57,963 nucleotides of DNA from the NCBI GenBank assembly GCA_023248635.1, contig JAHFED010000041.1:1-57963 (forward strand), in the 5' to 3' direction. This document shows positions 18,068 to 26,019 of this stretch, piece after piece (within the stretch, counting starts at the first letter, position 1; each line of letters starts with the position of its first letter). The position numbers and the translations under genes were made by a program. The DNA comes from Myxococcales bacterium. Lineage in GTDB: Bacteria; Myxococcota; UBA727; VGSZ01. Below the pieces are notes generated by a model. It did not search any database, was not told the origin of the DNA, and was given only the letters and a program-made list of their open reading frames with translations.

Positions 18068-19149
18068 TGCGTCAGATCCCGCGGGGTCGCTGCCTTCTGC
18101 GCGGCGAGCACTTCGGAGGCGTGGTGCTCGATCGCGTGCAGACGCTCGACGGCATCGACGACGTCGACGCAGCCTGGGCCACCCTCGGCGACGACGAACG
18201 CATCTTGTTCCTGTGGGGCTATGAGGCCTCCCTCGGTCGCACCGGCGATGCCTCCTTGGGTCCCGACTGCTTCGTCTGGCGCTGCCGCGTCGTCGACGTC
18301 GACCTCGCCTCCGTCCCGGTACCCGCGGCGCGCTTGCCCTCTTTGTCGACCAAGGCTCGGGAGCACCAAGCTCACCTCGAGCGGGTGCGTCGTTGTCGTG
18401 AGCACCTGCTCGACGGCGTCATCTACCAGGCCAATTTGGCCCACCGCCTCGAGGTCGAGCCCCGCAGCCACGAAGAGGGTCTGGCCTTTTTCCTCGGTGT
18501 CGCTCGCCCACCGGTGTGCGCGGCCTTCGTCGACATCGAGGGCTTCGGCTCGTTGGTTTCCCTCTCGCCGGAGCGCTTTCTCGAGGTCGATCTGGCAGCG
18601 GGCACGGCCCGCACCTTCCCCATCAAGGGCACCCTGCCGCGTCACCTCGATCCCCAGCAGTTGAGGTCGTCGTCGAAGGATCAGGCCGAGCACGTCATGA
18701 TCGTCGACCTCCTGAGAAACGATCTCGGCAAGGTGGCCGTCGTCGGCGGCGTCACCGTCGAGAGCTTGATGCATCCGGTGACGACGACCTCGGTGCACCA
18801 CCTCGAGAGCACCATCAGCGCGCGCCTTCAGCCCGGCACCGGCATCGGCGACTTGCTCAAGGCTTGCGCGCCCGGGGGGAGCATCACGGGGGCCCCGAAG
18901 TCCTCCGCCGTCGACGTCATCGCTGCTCTCGAAGCGGGAGCGCGGGGGCCCTACTCGGGGGTGCTGGGGCTGGTGGACCGGGCCGGTGCCCTGCGCTCCT
19001 CCCTCTTGATTCGGACCTGGATCCGGCCGGACGCAGGCGCCGGATCCCTGCACGTCGGCGGCGGCATCGTCGTCGACAGCGACCCCGAGAGCGAGTGGAG
19101 CGAGACCCTCGACAAAGCCCGCACTTTCGGTCCGGTCAAGCTGGTGTGA
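18067..19149 (+). CDS. pabB: Chorismate-binding aminodeoxychorismate synthase component I
   Basis: The 360-residue protein is the chorismate-utilising domain: VIYQANLAHRLEV, SLSPERFLEVD, TFPIKGTLPR, the metal and ammonia site KDQAEHVMIVDLLRNDLGKV, and the C-terminal PGGSITGAPKSSA and GPYSGVLGLVDR. The PIKGT motif favours PabB over TrpE. It makes 4-amino-4-deoxychorismate for folate, using ammonia from a PabA amidotransferase. A PabA-like protein lies 31 kb away at 50658. At 360 residues it lacks most of the N-terminal region of full-length PabB, like other short bacterial forms. Confidence 0.88.
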   Translation: MRQIPRGRCLLRGEHFGGVVLDRVQTLDGIDDVDAAWATLGDDERILFLWGYEASLGRTGDASLGPDCFVWRCRVVDVDLASVPVPAARLPSLSTKAREHQAHLERVRRCREHLLDGVIYQANLAHRLEVEPRSHEEGLAFFLGVARPPVCAAFVDIEGFGSLVSLSPERFLEVDLAAGTARTFPIKGTLPRHLDPQQLRSSSKDQAEHVMIVDLLRNDLGKVAVVGGVTVESLMHPVTTTSVHHLESTISARLQPGTGIGDLLKACAPGGSITGAPKSSAVDVIAALEAGARGPYSGVLGLVDRAGALRSSLLIRTWIRPDAGAGSLHVGGGIVVDSDPESEWSETLDKARTFGPVKLV

Positions 19150-19161
19150 CGGGAGCAAGGG

Positions 19162-19187
19162 GCCTCAGGCGCGCGAGCAACTGAGGC
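19162..19187. terminator. Candidate bidirectional terminator hairpin
   Basis: A 7-bp inverted repeat, GCCTCAG and CTGAGGC with a 12-base loop, lies in the 47-base gap between the convergent pabB and exonuclease genes. No long T-run follows, so any termination activity is inferred from position. Confidence 0.45.
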
Positions 19188-19196
19188 ACGGAGCAC

Positions 19197-20093
19197 TCAA
19201 CAAGGCGTCGGCGTCTTGAGCCGCAACACGTTGTCGACCCGGGCAATGAGGCCGTCGTCGTCGAGCTCTTGGGCCATGGCGGCCAGCAACACCGGATCGG
19301 GGCCGCCCCAGCAGAGGTCGTCGACGGATTCGCGCAAGGGCACGTCACACACCAGCGTCGTCAGCTTCTTGTAGAGCGCGACTTCGAGCCGCGAGGCTCG
19401 CAGGGTGGCTGCGAGCCGGTCGCCGCCGCGCACGCCCGCGTCTTTGGGCCAGGGTCCGTCGGGAATCGCTTCGACGCTTCCATATTTTCGCAAGAGTGCG
19501 GCCGCGCTTTTTTCGCCGAAGCCGGGCAGCCCCGGAACCCCATCAGCGGTGTCGCCGGTGAGCGCCAACAGATCGGGGATGCACGACGGTGGAACCCCGA
19601 ATTTCGAGACGACGCCGTCTTCGTCGAGCGTGGTCTTGCGGATGCGATCGACGAGGACGACGCGGCCGTCGCGCACGCATTGGGCCAGGTCCTTGTCGGG
19701 AGAGCAGATGCAGACCCGGCTGACCCGCGCGTCGGCGGCGGCGCGGGTGGCCATGGTGGCGAGGGCGTCGTCGCACTCGTGATCGATCATCGACCAGGTC
19801 ACCAGACCCAAGGCACGGGTGGCCCTCTCGGCGAGGGGAAACTGCCGATGCAGGTTCGGATCGATGCCGTCACCGGTCTTGTAGCCGGCGAAGAGCTGGT
19901 TGCGGAAAGACTCGATGACGGTGTCGAAGGCGACGCCGACGTGGGTGACGCCGGGCTCCTTGAGCAGCGAGAGCAGTGTGGAGATGAGCCCGCGGGTGGC
20001 GCCGATCTCGACACCGTCTGAGCGCTGACGCGGCGGGGCTCCGAAAAAGCAGCGGAAGAGCTCAAAGGTGCCGTCGACGACGTGAACTTGCAC
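19197..20093 (-). CDS. FEN/PolA-type 5'-3' exonuclease
   Basis: The 298-residue stand-alone protein corresponds to the 5'-3' nuclease domain of DNA polymerase I. Visible metal-binding and helix-hairpin-helix motifs are VVDGTFELFR, VAFDTVIESFRN, DHECDDALATMA, CSPDKDLAQCV and TGDTADGVPGLPGFGEKSA. It would cut flaps or RNA primers during replication and repair. No polymerase domain is attached. The start is a GTG at 20093. It is divergent from the PolX-like gene across 153 bases in which no clear promoter was seen. Confidence 0.9.
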   Translation of the reverse strand: MQVHVVDGTFELFRCFFGAPPRQRSDGVEIGATRGLISTLLSLLKEPGVTHVGVAFDTVIESFRNQLFAGYKTGDGIDPNLHRQFPLAERATRALGLVTWSMIDHECDDALATMATRAAADARVSRVCICSPDKDLAQCVRDGRVVLVDRIRKTTLDEDGVVSKFGVPPSCIPDLLALTGDTADGVPGLPGFGEKSAAALLRKYGSVEAIPDGPWPKDAGVRGGDRLAATLRASRLEVALYKKLTTLVCDVPLRESVDDLCWGGPDPVLLAAMAQELDDDGLIARVDNVLRLKTPTPC

Positions 20094-20246
20094 GGATCAC
20101 CCCCGGGCCCAAACGCGCACTCGCACAGCAGGCCCTTTGGACTACAGGGCGCGGAGCAGATCAACGAGTGGCTCCGTCGTCGGGACCTCCCCGCGGTCGA
20201 CGGGACGAGATAGACCGCAGGACGGACCCGCACGCAGGAGCACTCC

Positions 20247-21872
20247 GTGGGACGCCGCGCCGTCGCTGACGCCTTGAATGAGCTGGCCTTCTGCGCCGAG
20301 CTGCTCCAGGACGCGCGGGTGGATCCCAAGGGCGCCACCGGCCTTGCCTGGGCGCTGCGCAGCCTCGAGGTCGACGGCCGCGACCTGTTGCAGGCCCTCC
20401 TGCCATTGCCTGAGATGACGCCGCGCTTGGCCGCCGTCGTTGACGACGCACTGGCTGAGCGGGCGTCCCCGTTCGTTCATGAGCTCAAGCGCCAGCTGCC
20501 TGCGGGCCTCTTTCAGCTGCGCCGCCTGAAGGGCCTGGGCCCCAAGAAGATCCAGCGCCTCTGGACGGAGCTTGGCATCGAGTCCCTCGGCGAGCTCGAA
20601 TACGCCTGCAAGGAGAACCGCCTCACCTCCCTCGAGGGCTTCGGCGACAAGACCCAAAGGGCCTTGCTCGAGCAGCTGGCCCGCGCCCAGGGAGAAGCGG
20701 AGCTGCTGCGGCGGGATCAAGCCGAGGATCTTGTTTCGTCTTTCCTGAAACTGTGCGTTTCGAAGGGCCTGCGGGCGGAGCTGGCGGGCGATCACCGGCG
20801 CGGCTGCGAGCTGGTGGGCGACGTCGTCGTCGTCACCGAGGCTGCTGCTCCAGCTGATCTCGATCCGCGCGTTCGATTCGTCGCTTCAGTAACTCCAGAG
20901 ATGTTCGGCTGCGCCCTGTTGCTCGCCACAGGCGGCGAAGCCCACATCGCGGCGCTCAAGGCCCACGCGCAAAAACGCTCCCTCGAATTGGATCAGATTG
21001 CAGCGCGCACCGAGGCAGACGTCTACGAGCGGCTCGGCTTGTGGCCTGCGGCCCCCGAGCAGCGAGAAGGCTCCGTCGTCGTCGAGAAAAGCAGCGGGCG
21101 GCCCCGGCTCCTTCAGCGCGGCGATGTGCGCGGCGCGCTGCACAACCACACCACCGCTTCCGACGGGGTCAACACGCTGGTCGAGATGGCCGCGGCGGCG
21201 GGGGCGTGGGGCCTGCAATGGATGGGCATCTCTGACCACAGCCAAAGCGCGGGCTATGCCCACGGACTGGATGCCGGCAGGCTGCGGGCCCAGCGCGCCG
21301 ACGTCGATGCTGTCAACGCCGCGCTCTTGCCCCAGCGGGTGCATGTGTTCTCGGGGGTCGAGAGCGACATCCTCAAAGACGGTGCCCTCGACTACGACGA
21401 CCAAGACCTCCTCGACCTCGACGTCGTCGTTGCCTCCATGCACCAGCGCTTCGGCATGAAGGGTCTGGCTTTGACCCAGCGCCTGATCCGGGCCGCCGAG
21501 CACCGAGCCGTCGACGTCGTCGGCCACCCCACGGGACGTCTCTTGCTCTCCCGGGCCGCAGCAGATTTCGACGTTTCTGCGTTGTTGGAAGCGTGCCAGC
21601 GCAGCGGCTGCGCCGTCGAGCTCAACGCCAATCCGGCGCGTCTCGATCTCGCCGAGCGCTGGCTGCGCGAAGCCAAAGAGCGGGGCGTGCTGGTCTCCAT
21701 CGCCGCCGACGCCCACGCCGTCGACGAATTCGAGAACCTCCACCATGGACTGGCCTTGGCGCGGCGGGCGGGGCTTGGGGCTGACGACGTCTTGAACAGC
21801 CGCTCCGTCGCTGAGCTGCAGGCCTGGGTGAAGGCTCGTCGTCAACGTCACGCTCTCACGGGTGCTGCATGA
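20247..21872 (+). CDS. PolX homologue with degenerate polymerase core and intact PHP nuclease domain
   Basis: A GTG start follows an AGGAG ribosome site. The 541 residues begin with PolX-like helix-hairpin-helix regions (LKGLGPKKIQRLWTELGI). The palm has AGDHRRGCELVGDVVVV where active PolX has AGSxRRG followed by GDID. Some 40 residues that normally separate the catalytic aspartates are missing, and the VDLRVV strand is replaced by RVRFVA. Polymerase activity is therefore unlikely. The C-terminal PHP domain is well preserved (ALHNHTTASDG, GISDHSQSAG, GVESDILKDG, ASMHQRFG, GHPTGR, AADAHAVDE), so the 3'-5' exonuclease or AP-endonuclease activity should remain. Its stop overlaps coaE (ATGA). Confidence 0.88.
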   Translation: MGRRAVADALNELAFCAELLQDARVDPKGATGLAWALRSLEVDGRDLLQALLPLPEMTPRLAAVVDDALAERASPFVHELKRQLPAGLFQLRRLKGLGPKKIQRLWTELGIESLGELEYACKENRLTSLEGFGDKTQRALLEQLARAQGEAELLRRDQAEDLVSSFLKLCVSKGLRAELAGDHRRGCELVGDVVVVTEAAAPADLDPRVRFVASVTPEMFGCALLLATGGEAHIAALKAHAQKRSLELDQIAARTEADVYERLGLWPAAPEQREGSVVVEKSSGRPRLLQRGDVRGALHNHTTASDGVNTLVEMAAAAGAWGLQWMGISDHSQSAGYAHGLDAGRLRAQRADVDAVNAALLPQRVHVFSGVESDILKDGALDYDDQDLLDLDVVVASMHQRFGMKGLALTQRLIRAAEHRAVDVVGHPTGRLLLSRAAADFDVSALLEACQRSGCAVELNANPARLDLAERWLREAKERGVLVSIAADAHAVDEFENLHHGLALARRAGLGADDVLNSRSVAELQAWVKARRQRHALTGAA

Positions 21873-22483
21873 AGCTCATTGGCCTCACCGGTGGCATCGC
21901 CTCGGGCAAGTCCACGGCCGGCAAGATGCTGGCGAAGGCCGGCGTCGCCGTCATCGACGCCGACGTGCTCGCCCGTGATGCCGTGGCCCCGGGGTCGCTG
22001 GGCCTCGCCGCCATCGTTGCGCGCTTTGGGCCCGACGTGCTGCTGCCCGAGGGTGGCCTCGATCGGAAAAAGCTTGGATCTATCGTTTTTCAAAATGATG
22101 AATCGAGACGAGCGCTCAATCACATCGTCCACCCCGAGGTCGCACGCCTTGCTGCGGCGCGCCTCGAAGAGCTGCGCGCCAAGGGAGCCGACGTCGCCGT
22201 CTACGAGGTGCCCCTGCTCTTCGAAAACGGCCTCGACGCCGCCATGGACGGGACCATCCTCATTGCCTGCGCCGACGACGTGCAGTTGCGCCGCACCATG
22301 GAGCGCGACGGCCTGCAAGAGGCTGCGGCCCGAGCGCGCGTGGCCGCTCAGATGCCCCTGTCGGAAAAAAGAAAGCGCGCCGCCGTCGTCGTCGAAAACG
22401 ATGGCTCGCGCGCCGATCTGGCCCAGGCCCTCGCCGCCGCTTTCGAGCAGGTGACCGGGCAGCGCTTGGCGTTGGCGCCGTGA
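21869..22483 (+). CDS. coaE: Dephospho-CoA kinase
   Basis: The 204-residue protein opens with the P-loop IGLTGGIASGKST and has VIDADVLARDAV, HIVHPEV and YEVPLLFENG, all standard for CoaE. It phosphorylates dephospho-CoA in the last step of CoA synthesis. The preceding enzyme, CoaD, is encoded as part of a fusion at 53666. The gene overlaps the PolX-like stop by four bases. A short AT-rich island at about 22071-22130 interrupts the usual codon choice. Confidence 0.96.
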   Translation: MKLIGLTGGIASGKSTAGKMLAKAGVAVIDADVLARDAVAPGSLGLAAIVARFGPDVLLPEGGLDRKKLGSIVFQNDESRRALNHIVHPEVARLAAARLEELRAKGADVAVYEVPLLFENGLDAAMDGTILIACADDVQLRRTMERDGLQEAAARARVAAQMPLSEKRKRAAVVVENDGSRADLAQALAAAFEQVTGQRLALAP

Positions 22484-22505
22484 GCCGCGTGCTAAGGAAG
22501 CCTCG

Positions 22506-22739
22506 ATGGCGACGAAGAAGAAGCCCGATCAGCCTCCCGAGAAGGTCTTTGCGGCCGGCCTCGTGAAAGACGAGGGCAGGTACCTCTATTACGTCGACAA
22601 ACGCTGCAACATCGTTCGCATGGAGCGCGGTGTGCCCAAAGCCAAGACCGAGGTCGTCGTCGTCACCGGTCTGCGGCGCGAGAAGGGCTTCGACTACTTC
22701 GTCGACGCCGACGGTGACCTGTCCCGTGAGCCCGAGTGA
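22506..22739 (+). CDS. Small conserved-looking protein of unknown function
   Basis: The 77-residue basic protein begins MATKKKPDQ after an AAGGAAG ribosome site and continues GRYLYYVDKRCNIVRMERG, ending in an acidic tail. No domain is recognised. The good ribosome site and position 22 bases after coaE support a real gene. Confidence 0.6.
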   Translation: MATKKKPDQPPEKVFAAGLVKDEGRYLYYVDKRCNIVRMERGVPKAKTEVVVVTGLRREKGFDYFVDADGDLSREPE

Positions 22740-22866
22740 TCCCGCGTCCCGTTGATGATCGAGCGCGAGCCGACGAGGTGCGGAACGAAGGCACGCCGCA
22801 TGCGAGAGTGAGCACCACAGACGGAGACAACGCCGCCGGCGCGATCGGACATCAAGGGGACGGGGG

Positions 22867-23193
22867 ATGACGCTGCTGCGGGTGCGGCTGCAACAAGCCT
22901 TCGACCTGTTGCGTCTGCAACACACAGCGGAGGCCCGCGACGTGTTGCAGAGCCTGGTCGACGACGAGCTGGCAGACGCCGTGGTGTGGGAGACCCTTGG
23001 CGACGTGCGCGACAAGCTCGGCGACTCCGAGGGCGCCGTCGAAGCCTGGAAGCAGGCCATCGATCTCTATCTCGCGCGCCAGATGATCAAGAGGGCCGAG
23101 GGCGTGCTCGAGCTGTTGCTGATCCTGCGCCCCGACGACGTCGATGCCCTGGCGACTCTCGCGGGCCTCAAAGCCTCAGCGGTCGACAGCTGA
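22867..23193 (+). CDS. Short TPR-like protein
   Basis: The 108 residues are entirely helical, with two to three TPR-like hairpins (AVVWETLGDVRDKLGDSEGA and AVEAWKQAIDLYLARQMIKR). It is probably a small scaffold. The 127-base gap before it has no other recognisable feature beyond a G-rich ribosome site (AAGGGGACGGGGG). Its 3' end overlaps the convergent NuoD-like gene by 18 bases. Confidence 0.6.
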   Translation: MTLLRVRLQQAFDLLRLQHTAEARDVLQSLVDDELADAVVWETLGDVRDKLGDSEGAVEAWKQAIDLYLARQMIKRAEGVLELLLILRPDDVDALATLAGLKASAVDS

Positions 23194-24408
23194 AGCGCGA
23201 ATGCCGAAGGAGGCGACGACGGCGGCGACGTCTTCGAGCGTCACGTCGACGAGAGCGGGAGGCAGCGCGGCCACCAGCGCCAGATCGGGGGGGCGCAAAC
23301 GCAGGCGTTGCACCCGCTGGCCGGCGATGGCCACGAGCGCTGCCGTGGTGCCCGCGGGGCCGCGCACCTGGGCGGTGCCGATGCCATCGGCGACGTCGTG
23401 GAGGGTGGGGGGCTCGGCCTCGGGGTCGGGGAGGGCTTGCAAGCGCGTTCGCAGGCGAGCCGCTGCGTCGACTGCGTCGGCATGGCGCACGCGCAGGCGC
23501 GACCAGGCACAGCCCCGCAGTCCCTTGCCTTCGATGACCAAAGGTGGGGCAGCTTCGAGATCGATGCCGGGAGTGTCGTCGACGTCGCCGCTGGCGCGCA
23601 GCGCCGGTCCGTCGACGCCCAGCCTGCGGGCGATGGCCGGGCCCAGGCGCCCCACGCCCTCGAGCCAGGAAAACGCGCGCGCGGGATCGAGGGCCAAGAG
23701 CGGCTCCTCGACATCGCTGAGGAGGCGCAAGAGCATCTCGGCTTCCTCGGCGGGCAAGGGCCGGCGCACGCCAAAAGGAGCGTGAAAGACGTCGTCGGCG
23801 CACAACCCGTCCAGCAGTCCAGCGGCGGCGCGCCAGGCTGTGCGCGCGAGGGTGCGAGGTCCCAAACGCCCCCCAGCCGCGCGCAGCGCAGGGCAGGCCA
23901 GCAGACGCATGTTCTCGACGATGATCAAAAGATCGAGGGCGATGCGCCGGTGGGCCGTCGTCGACGCCGAGGGCCGGCGCGTTTTGTCGTCACGGCCCCC
24001 GAGCCGCTCGACGGCGCAGGCCACCGCCAGGGCGCTCTGCAATCCCGGCTCGGCCCGAGCGATGAGAGCAAAGAGGCCGACGTCGACGGCGCGCCCCTGC
24101 GACCGGCGCTCGAGCGCTTGGTGCGTGAAACCCATGTCGACGGCGACGTCGGTGACGCGGATGCCTTCGAGAGAGAGGCGCAGACCCAGGGGCAGGGGCA
24201 GGCTGCGATCGAGGGGGCCGATGCTGTGCGAGGTATGCCGCGACAGGGGACTCCGGCGACCGCGGGCGACCTCGCGAGGCAGCTCGTCTTCGACCGTGGG
24301 TCGCACGAGATCGTCGTCGACGACGTCGCGCTCGACGCCCGGATCTTCGCTCTCCTTTTGCAGGTCGGGCATCAAGGCGCCTGGCAGCTCCTCGAGGATG
24401 GTTCTCAT
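23176..24408 (-). CDS. NuoD / hydrogenase large-subunit-like protein, divergent
   Basis: The 410-residue protein aligns by eye with NuoD (49-kDa complex I subunit) and group 4 hydrogenase large subunits. Matches are MGFTHQALERRSQGRAVD for GxxHRGxEKL, GPALRASGDVDD for GPxLRASGxxxD, and a NuoD-like C-terminus (RLRLRPPDLALVAALPPAL, then FGIRASAVDR like xxGEVDR). It has none of the CxxC pairs that bind NiFe in hydrogenases. The N-terminal HPSTH loop of NuoD, which contributes to the quinone site, reads GPLDRSLP and lacks both His. It is the last of four overlapping genes (ATGA with the NuoC-like gene). A redox role is doubtful; a structural role is possible. Confidence 0.75.
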   Translation of the reverse strand: MRTILEELPGALMPDLQKESEDPGVERDVVDDDLVRPTVEDELPREVARGRRSPLSRHTSHSIGPLDRSLPLPLGLRLSLEGIRVTDVAVDMGFTHQALERRSQGRAVDVGLFALIARAEPGLQSALAVACAVERLGGRDDKTRRPSASTTAHRRIALDLLIIVENMRLLACPALRAAGGRLGPRTLARTAWRAAAGLLDGLCADDVFHAPFGVRRPLPAEEAEMLLRLLSDVEEPLLALDPARAFSWLEGVGRLGPAIARRLGVDGPALRASGDVDDTPGIDLEAAPPLVIEGKGLRGCAWSRLRVRHADAVDAAARLRTRLQALPDPEAEPPTLHDVADGIGTAQVRGPAGTTAALVAIAGQRVQRLRLRPPDLALVAALPPALVDVTLEDVAAVVASFGIRASAVDR

Positions 24409-24911
24409 TTGGGGCGCCGGGGGACCGGGCCGCTCACGATGCGCGCGGGTCGGGCCGTGGGGACCTGGGGCTGCGCCTTTTGGATGCGGTAGCTGTTGAG
24501 CAGCGGGTGCCCCGCGAAGCCCTCGGGCAGCAAGGCCCGGCGCAACGAAGGATGACCGGTCGGCGTCACGCCGAACATCTCCCAGAGCTCGCGCTCCGCT
24601 GACCAGGCGGCGCGCCAGATGCCGGTCAGCGAGGGGAAAGCGGGTTCGTCGTCGTCGAGGGCGGCTCGGATCTGAACGCGACTGCCGTGGGCCCGAGAAG
24701 CCAGACACACCACCAACAACAGGGCAGCGGATTGCACGACGGTGACGTCGACGAAGGTGTCGAAGGCCGCGTCGCGATCGGTGTGCAGAAAACGCGCGAG
24801 CGGGCGCAGGTCGCCTGGGGTGGTGGTGAAGACGACGACGTCAGCTTCGACGCACGAGGTGAACGACAGCGTCGGCAAGCGGGCCCGCACCAGGGCGACG
24901 ACGCCCATCAT
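24405..24911 (-). CDS. NuoC-like (30-kDa subunit) protein
   Basis: The 168 residues contain the NuoC/HycE-N signature ERELWEMFGVTPTGHPSLRR followed by GFAGHPLLNSY, where the canonical form has GHPxLRRIL and GHPLRKD. The N-terminal alpha/beta part (FDTFVDVTVVQSAALLLVVC) also fits the family. In complex I this subunit supports NuoB and NuoD at the quinone end. It overlaps the genes on both sides by four bases, so the set is one operon. The family carries no cofactor, so it gives no test of activity. Confidence 0.78.
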   Translation of the reverse strand: MMGVVALVRARLPTLSFTSCVEADVVVFTTTPGDLRPLARFLHTDRDAAFDTFVDVTVVQSAALLLVVCLASRAHGSRVQIRAALDDDEPAFPSLTGIWRAAWSAERELWEMFGVTPTGHPSLRRALLPEGFAGHPLLNSYRIQKAQPQVPTARPARIVSGPVPRRPK

Positions 24912-25327
24912 GGGGCAACCCCCGCATCGGCGAAGAGGGCCTGAAGGGCACGCGCCAGGGTCTCATCGTCAGGAGGCATGCCCGGCACCAACACATCGAC
25001 GTCGACGATGGCATCGGCGCGCGCCACCGCGTAATGGACGTCGTCGTCGTCGTCGAAGGCCAGGACGCGGGCACCGGCGGGCAGGGCGCCGTGCAGGGAC
25101 AGCAGGGCGGGGGCGAGCTTGTGAGAGATGCGCCCGATGATCACCAGCACGTCGGCCTGGGCGGGGTCTCGGGCATCGGTGGGCAGGGGGAGGGCGTCGC
25201 CGTCGGTGACCCGCTCAGCGAAGGCGCGGGCGGCTGGGCTCGACAAGGCTCCGACGACGACGAGGGCACAGCGCCCGCGCAAGGCCGCCCAGCGTTGCAG
25301 CTGCACGGGGCTCAGGTGCTCAGCCAC
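24908..25327 (-). CDS. NuoB-like protein lacking all iron-sulphur cysteines
   Basis: The GTG at 25327 overlaps the stop of the upstream membrane-protein gene and gives 139 residues. The central and C-terminal parts follow NuoB closely: ADVLVIIGRISHKLAPALLS for ADxMxVAGTxxxKMAP, and DVDVLVPGMPPDDETLARAL for PVDxYxPGCPPxxEAL. All cysteines that hold cluster N2 in NuoB are gone: the CC pair region reads RCALVVVG, the GSCA loop has become DDDDDV, and PGCPP is PGMPP. The protein therefore cannot bind the cluster in the known way. This is divergence rather than decay, since the frame and the hydrophobic core are kept. Confidence 0.75.
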   Translation of the reverse strand: MAEHLSPVQLQRWAALRGRCALVVVGALSSPAARAFAERVTDGDALPLPTDARDPAQADVLVIIGRISHKLAPALLSLHGALPAGARVLAFDDDDDVHYAVARADAIVDVDVLVPGMPPDDETLARALQALFADAGVAP

Positions 25328-25676
25328 GGGGCTCCCGCATCCTCGCGCTGTGGCCGCTGCTTTCGCGCGCGGGAGTGCGATCAGCCAGTGCCATGAAGCT
25401 GCCCCGCCACCACATCCACAGCAGGCCGACGACGAGGGCGGCGACGCCGATCTGCACCTCGGCATCGAGGTTCCACGCCGAGATCCCTGCCAGGGCGATG
25501 GCCGCGACGCCGGCAAGGACGGCTCGCTCGAGGCCGCGGGCTGGAAAACGACCGCGCCCGCTCAGCTCTCCCGAAGGGTGGGGGGCCCCACGCGCCACCA
25601 GCAAGGCGACGACGACGCCGACGACGCCGAAGGCCGATCCCGCTGCCGCCAGGGCCGCTGCCTGCTCGCTCAACAT
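25320..25676 (-). CDS. Three-helix membrane protein in the NuoA position
   Basis: The 118 residues contain three predicted transmembrane helices (FGVVGVVVALLVA, VLAGVAAIALAGI, VQIGVAALVVGLLWMWW) and a polar basic tail. Length and helix number equal NuoA, and it is the first gene of a run whose other members are NuoB-, C- and D-like, but I see none of NuoA's conserved residues. It could anchor the other three proteins to the membrane. The stop overlaps the next gene. The array of palindromic repeats lies upstream of its start. Confidence 0.65.
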   Translation of the reverse strand: MLSEQAAALAAAGSAFGVVGVVVALLVARGAPHPSGELSGRGRFPARGLERAVLAGVAAIALAGISAWNLDAEVQIGVAALVVGLLWMWWRGSFMALADRTPARESSGHSARMREPRG

Positions 25677-25800
25677 GGCCAGGCGCTAACACGGCGCGCA
25701 CCGGAGGGCACGTCGCGACGTTGGGAACCCCGACCAGATTTGGGGTGCGGCTTCGTCTCATCGCCGTCCAGGATTCGCTGTTTTGAGGTTCAAAACGACG

Positions 25801-26018
25801 AGGCGCGCAGCGTCTTGGAGTTTGGACGTTCAAGACGCTGGCGCGTCTTGGAGTTTGGACGTTCAAGACGCTGGCGCGTCTTGAAGTTTGGACGTTCAAG
25901 ACGCTGGCGCGTCTTGAAGTTCTGATGATTCAAGACGCTGGCGCGTCTTGGAGTTTGGACGTTCAAGACGCTGGCGCGTCTTGAAGTTCTGATGATTCAA
26001 GACGCTGGCGCGCCTTGA
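25801..26018. repeat. Tandem palindromic repeat array, family A (TGGC loop)
   Basis: Six copies of the perfect palindrome CAAGACGC-TGGC-GCGTCTTG begin at 25831, 25864, 25897, 25931, 25964 and 25998. Their period is 33-34 bases and the spacers come in two types (GAGTTTGGACGTT-like and AAGTTCTGATGATT-like). The last copy has one change (CGCCTTG), and a degenerate copy precedes the first. The 343-base gap 25677-26019 holds little else, apart from a GTTTTGA/TCAAAAC hairpin near 25783. Single or paired copies recur at 31689 and 51396-51449. The spacers are near-identical and no cas genes are present, so this is not CRISPR. Confidence 0.92.
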
Positions 26019-26019
26019 A

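Noticed and set aside
23308-24492. 394-residue plus-strand frame opposite the NuoD-like gene
   Set aside because: The minus strand has NuoD signatures and ATGA overlaps with its neighbours; the plus frame has no motif.
25801-26018. Possible CRISPR array at the family A repeats
   Set aside because: The units between the palindromes are near-identical, only about 13 bases long, and no cas genes are present.
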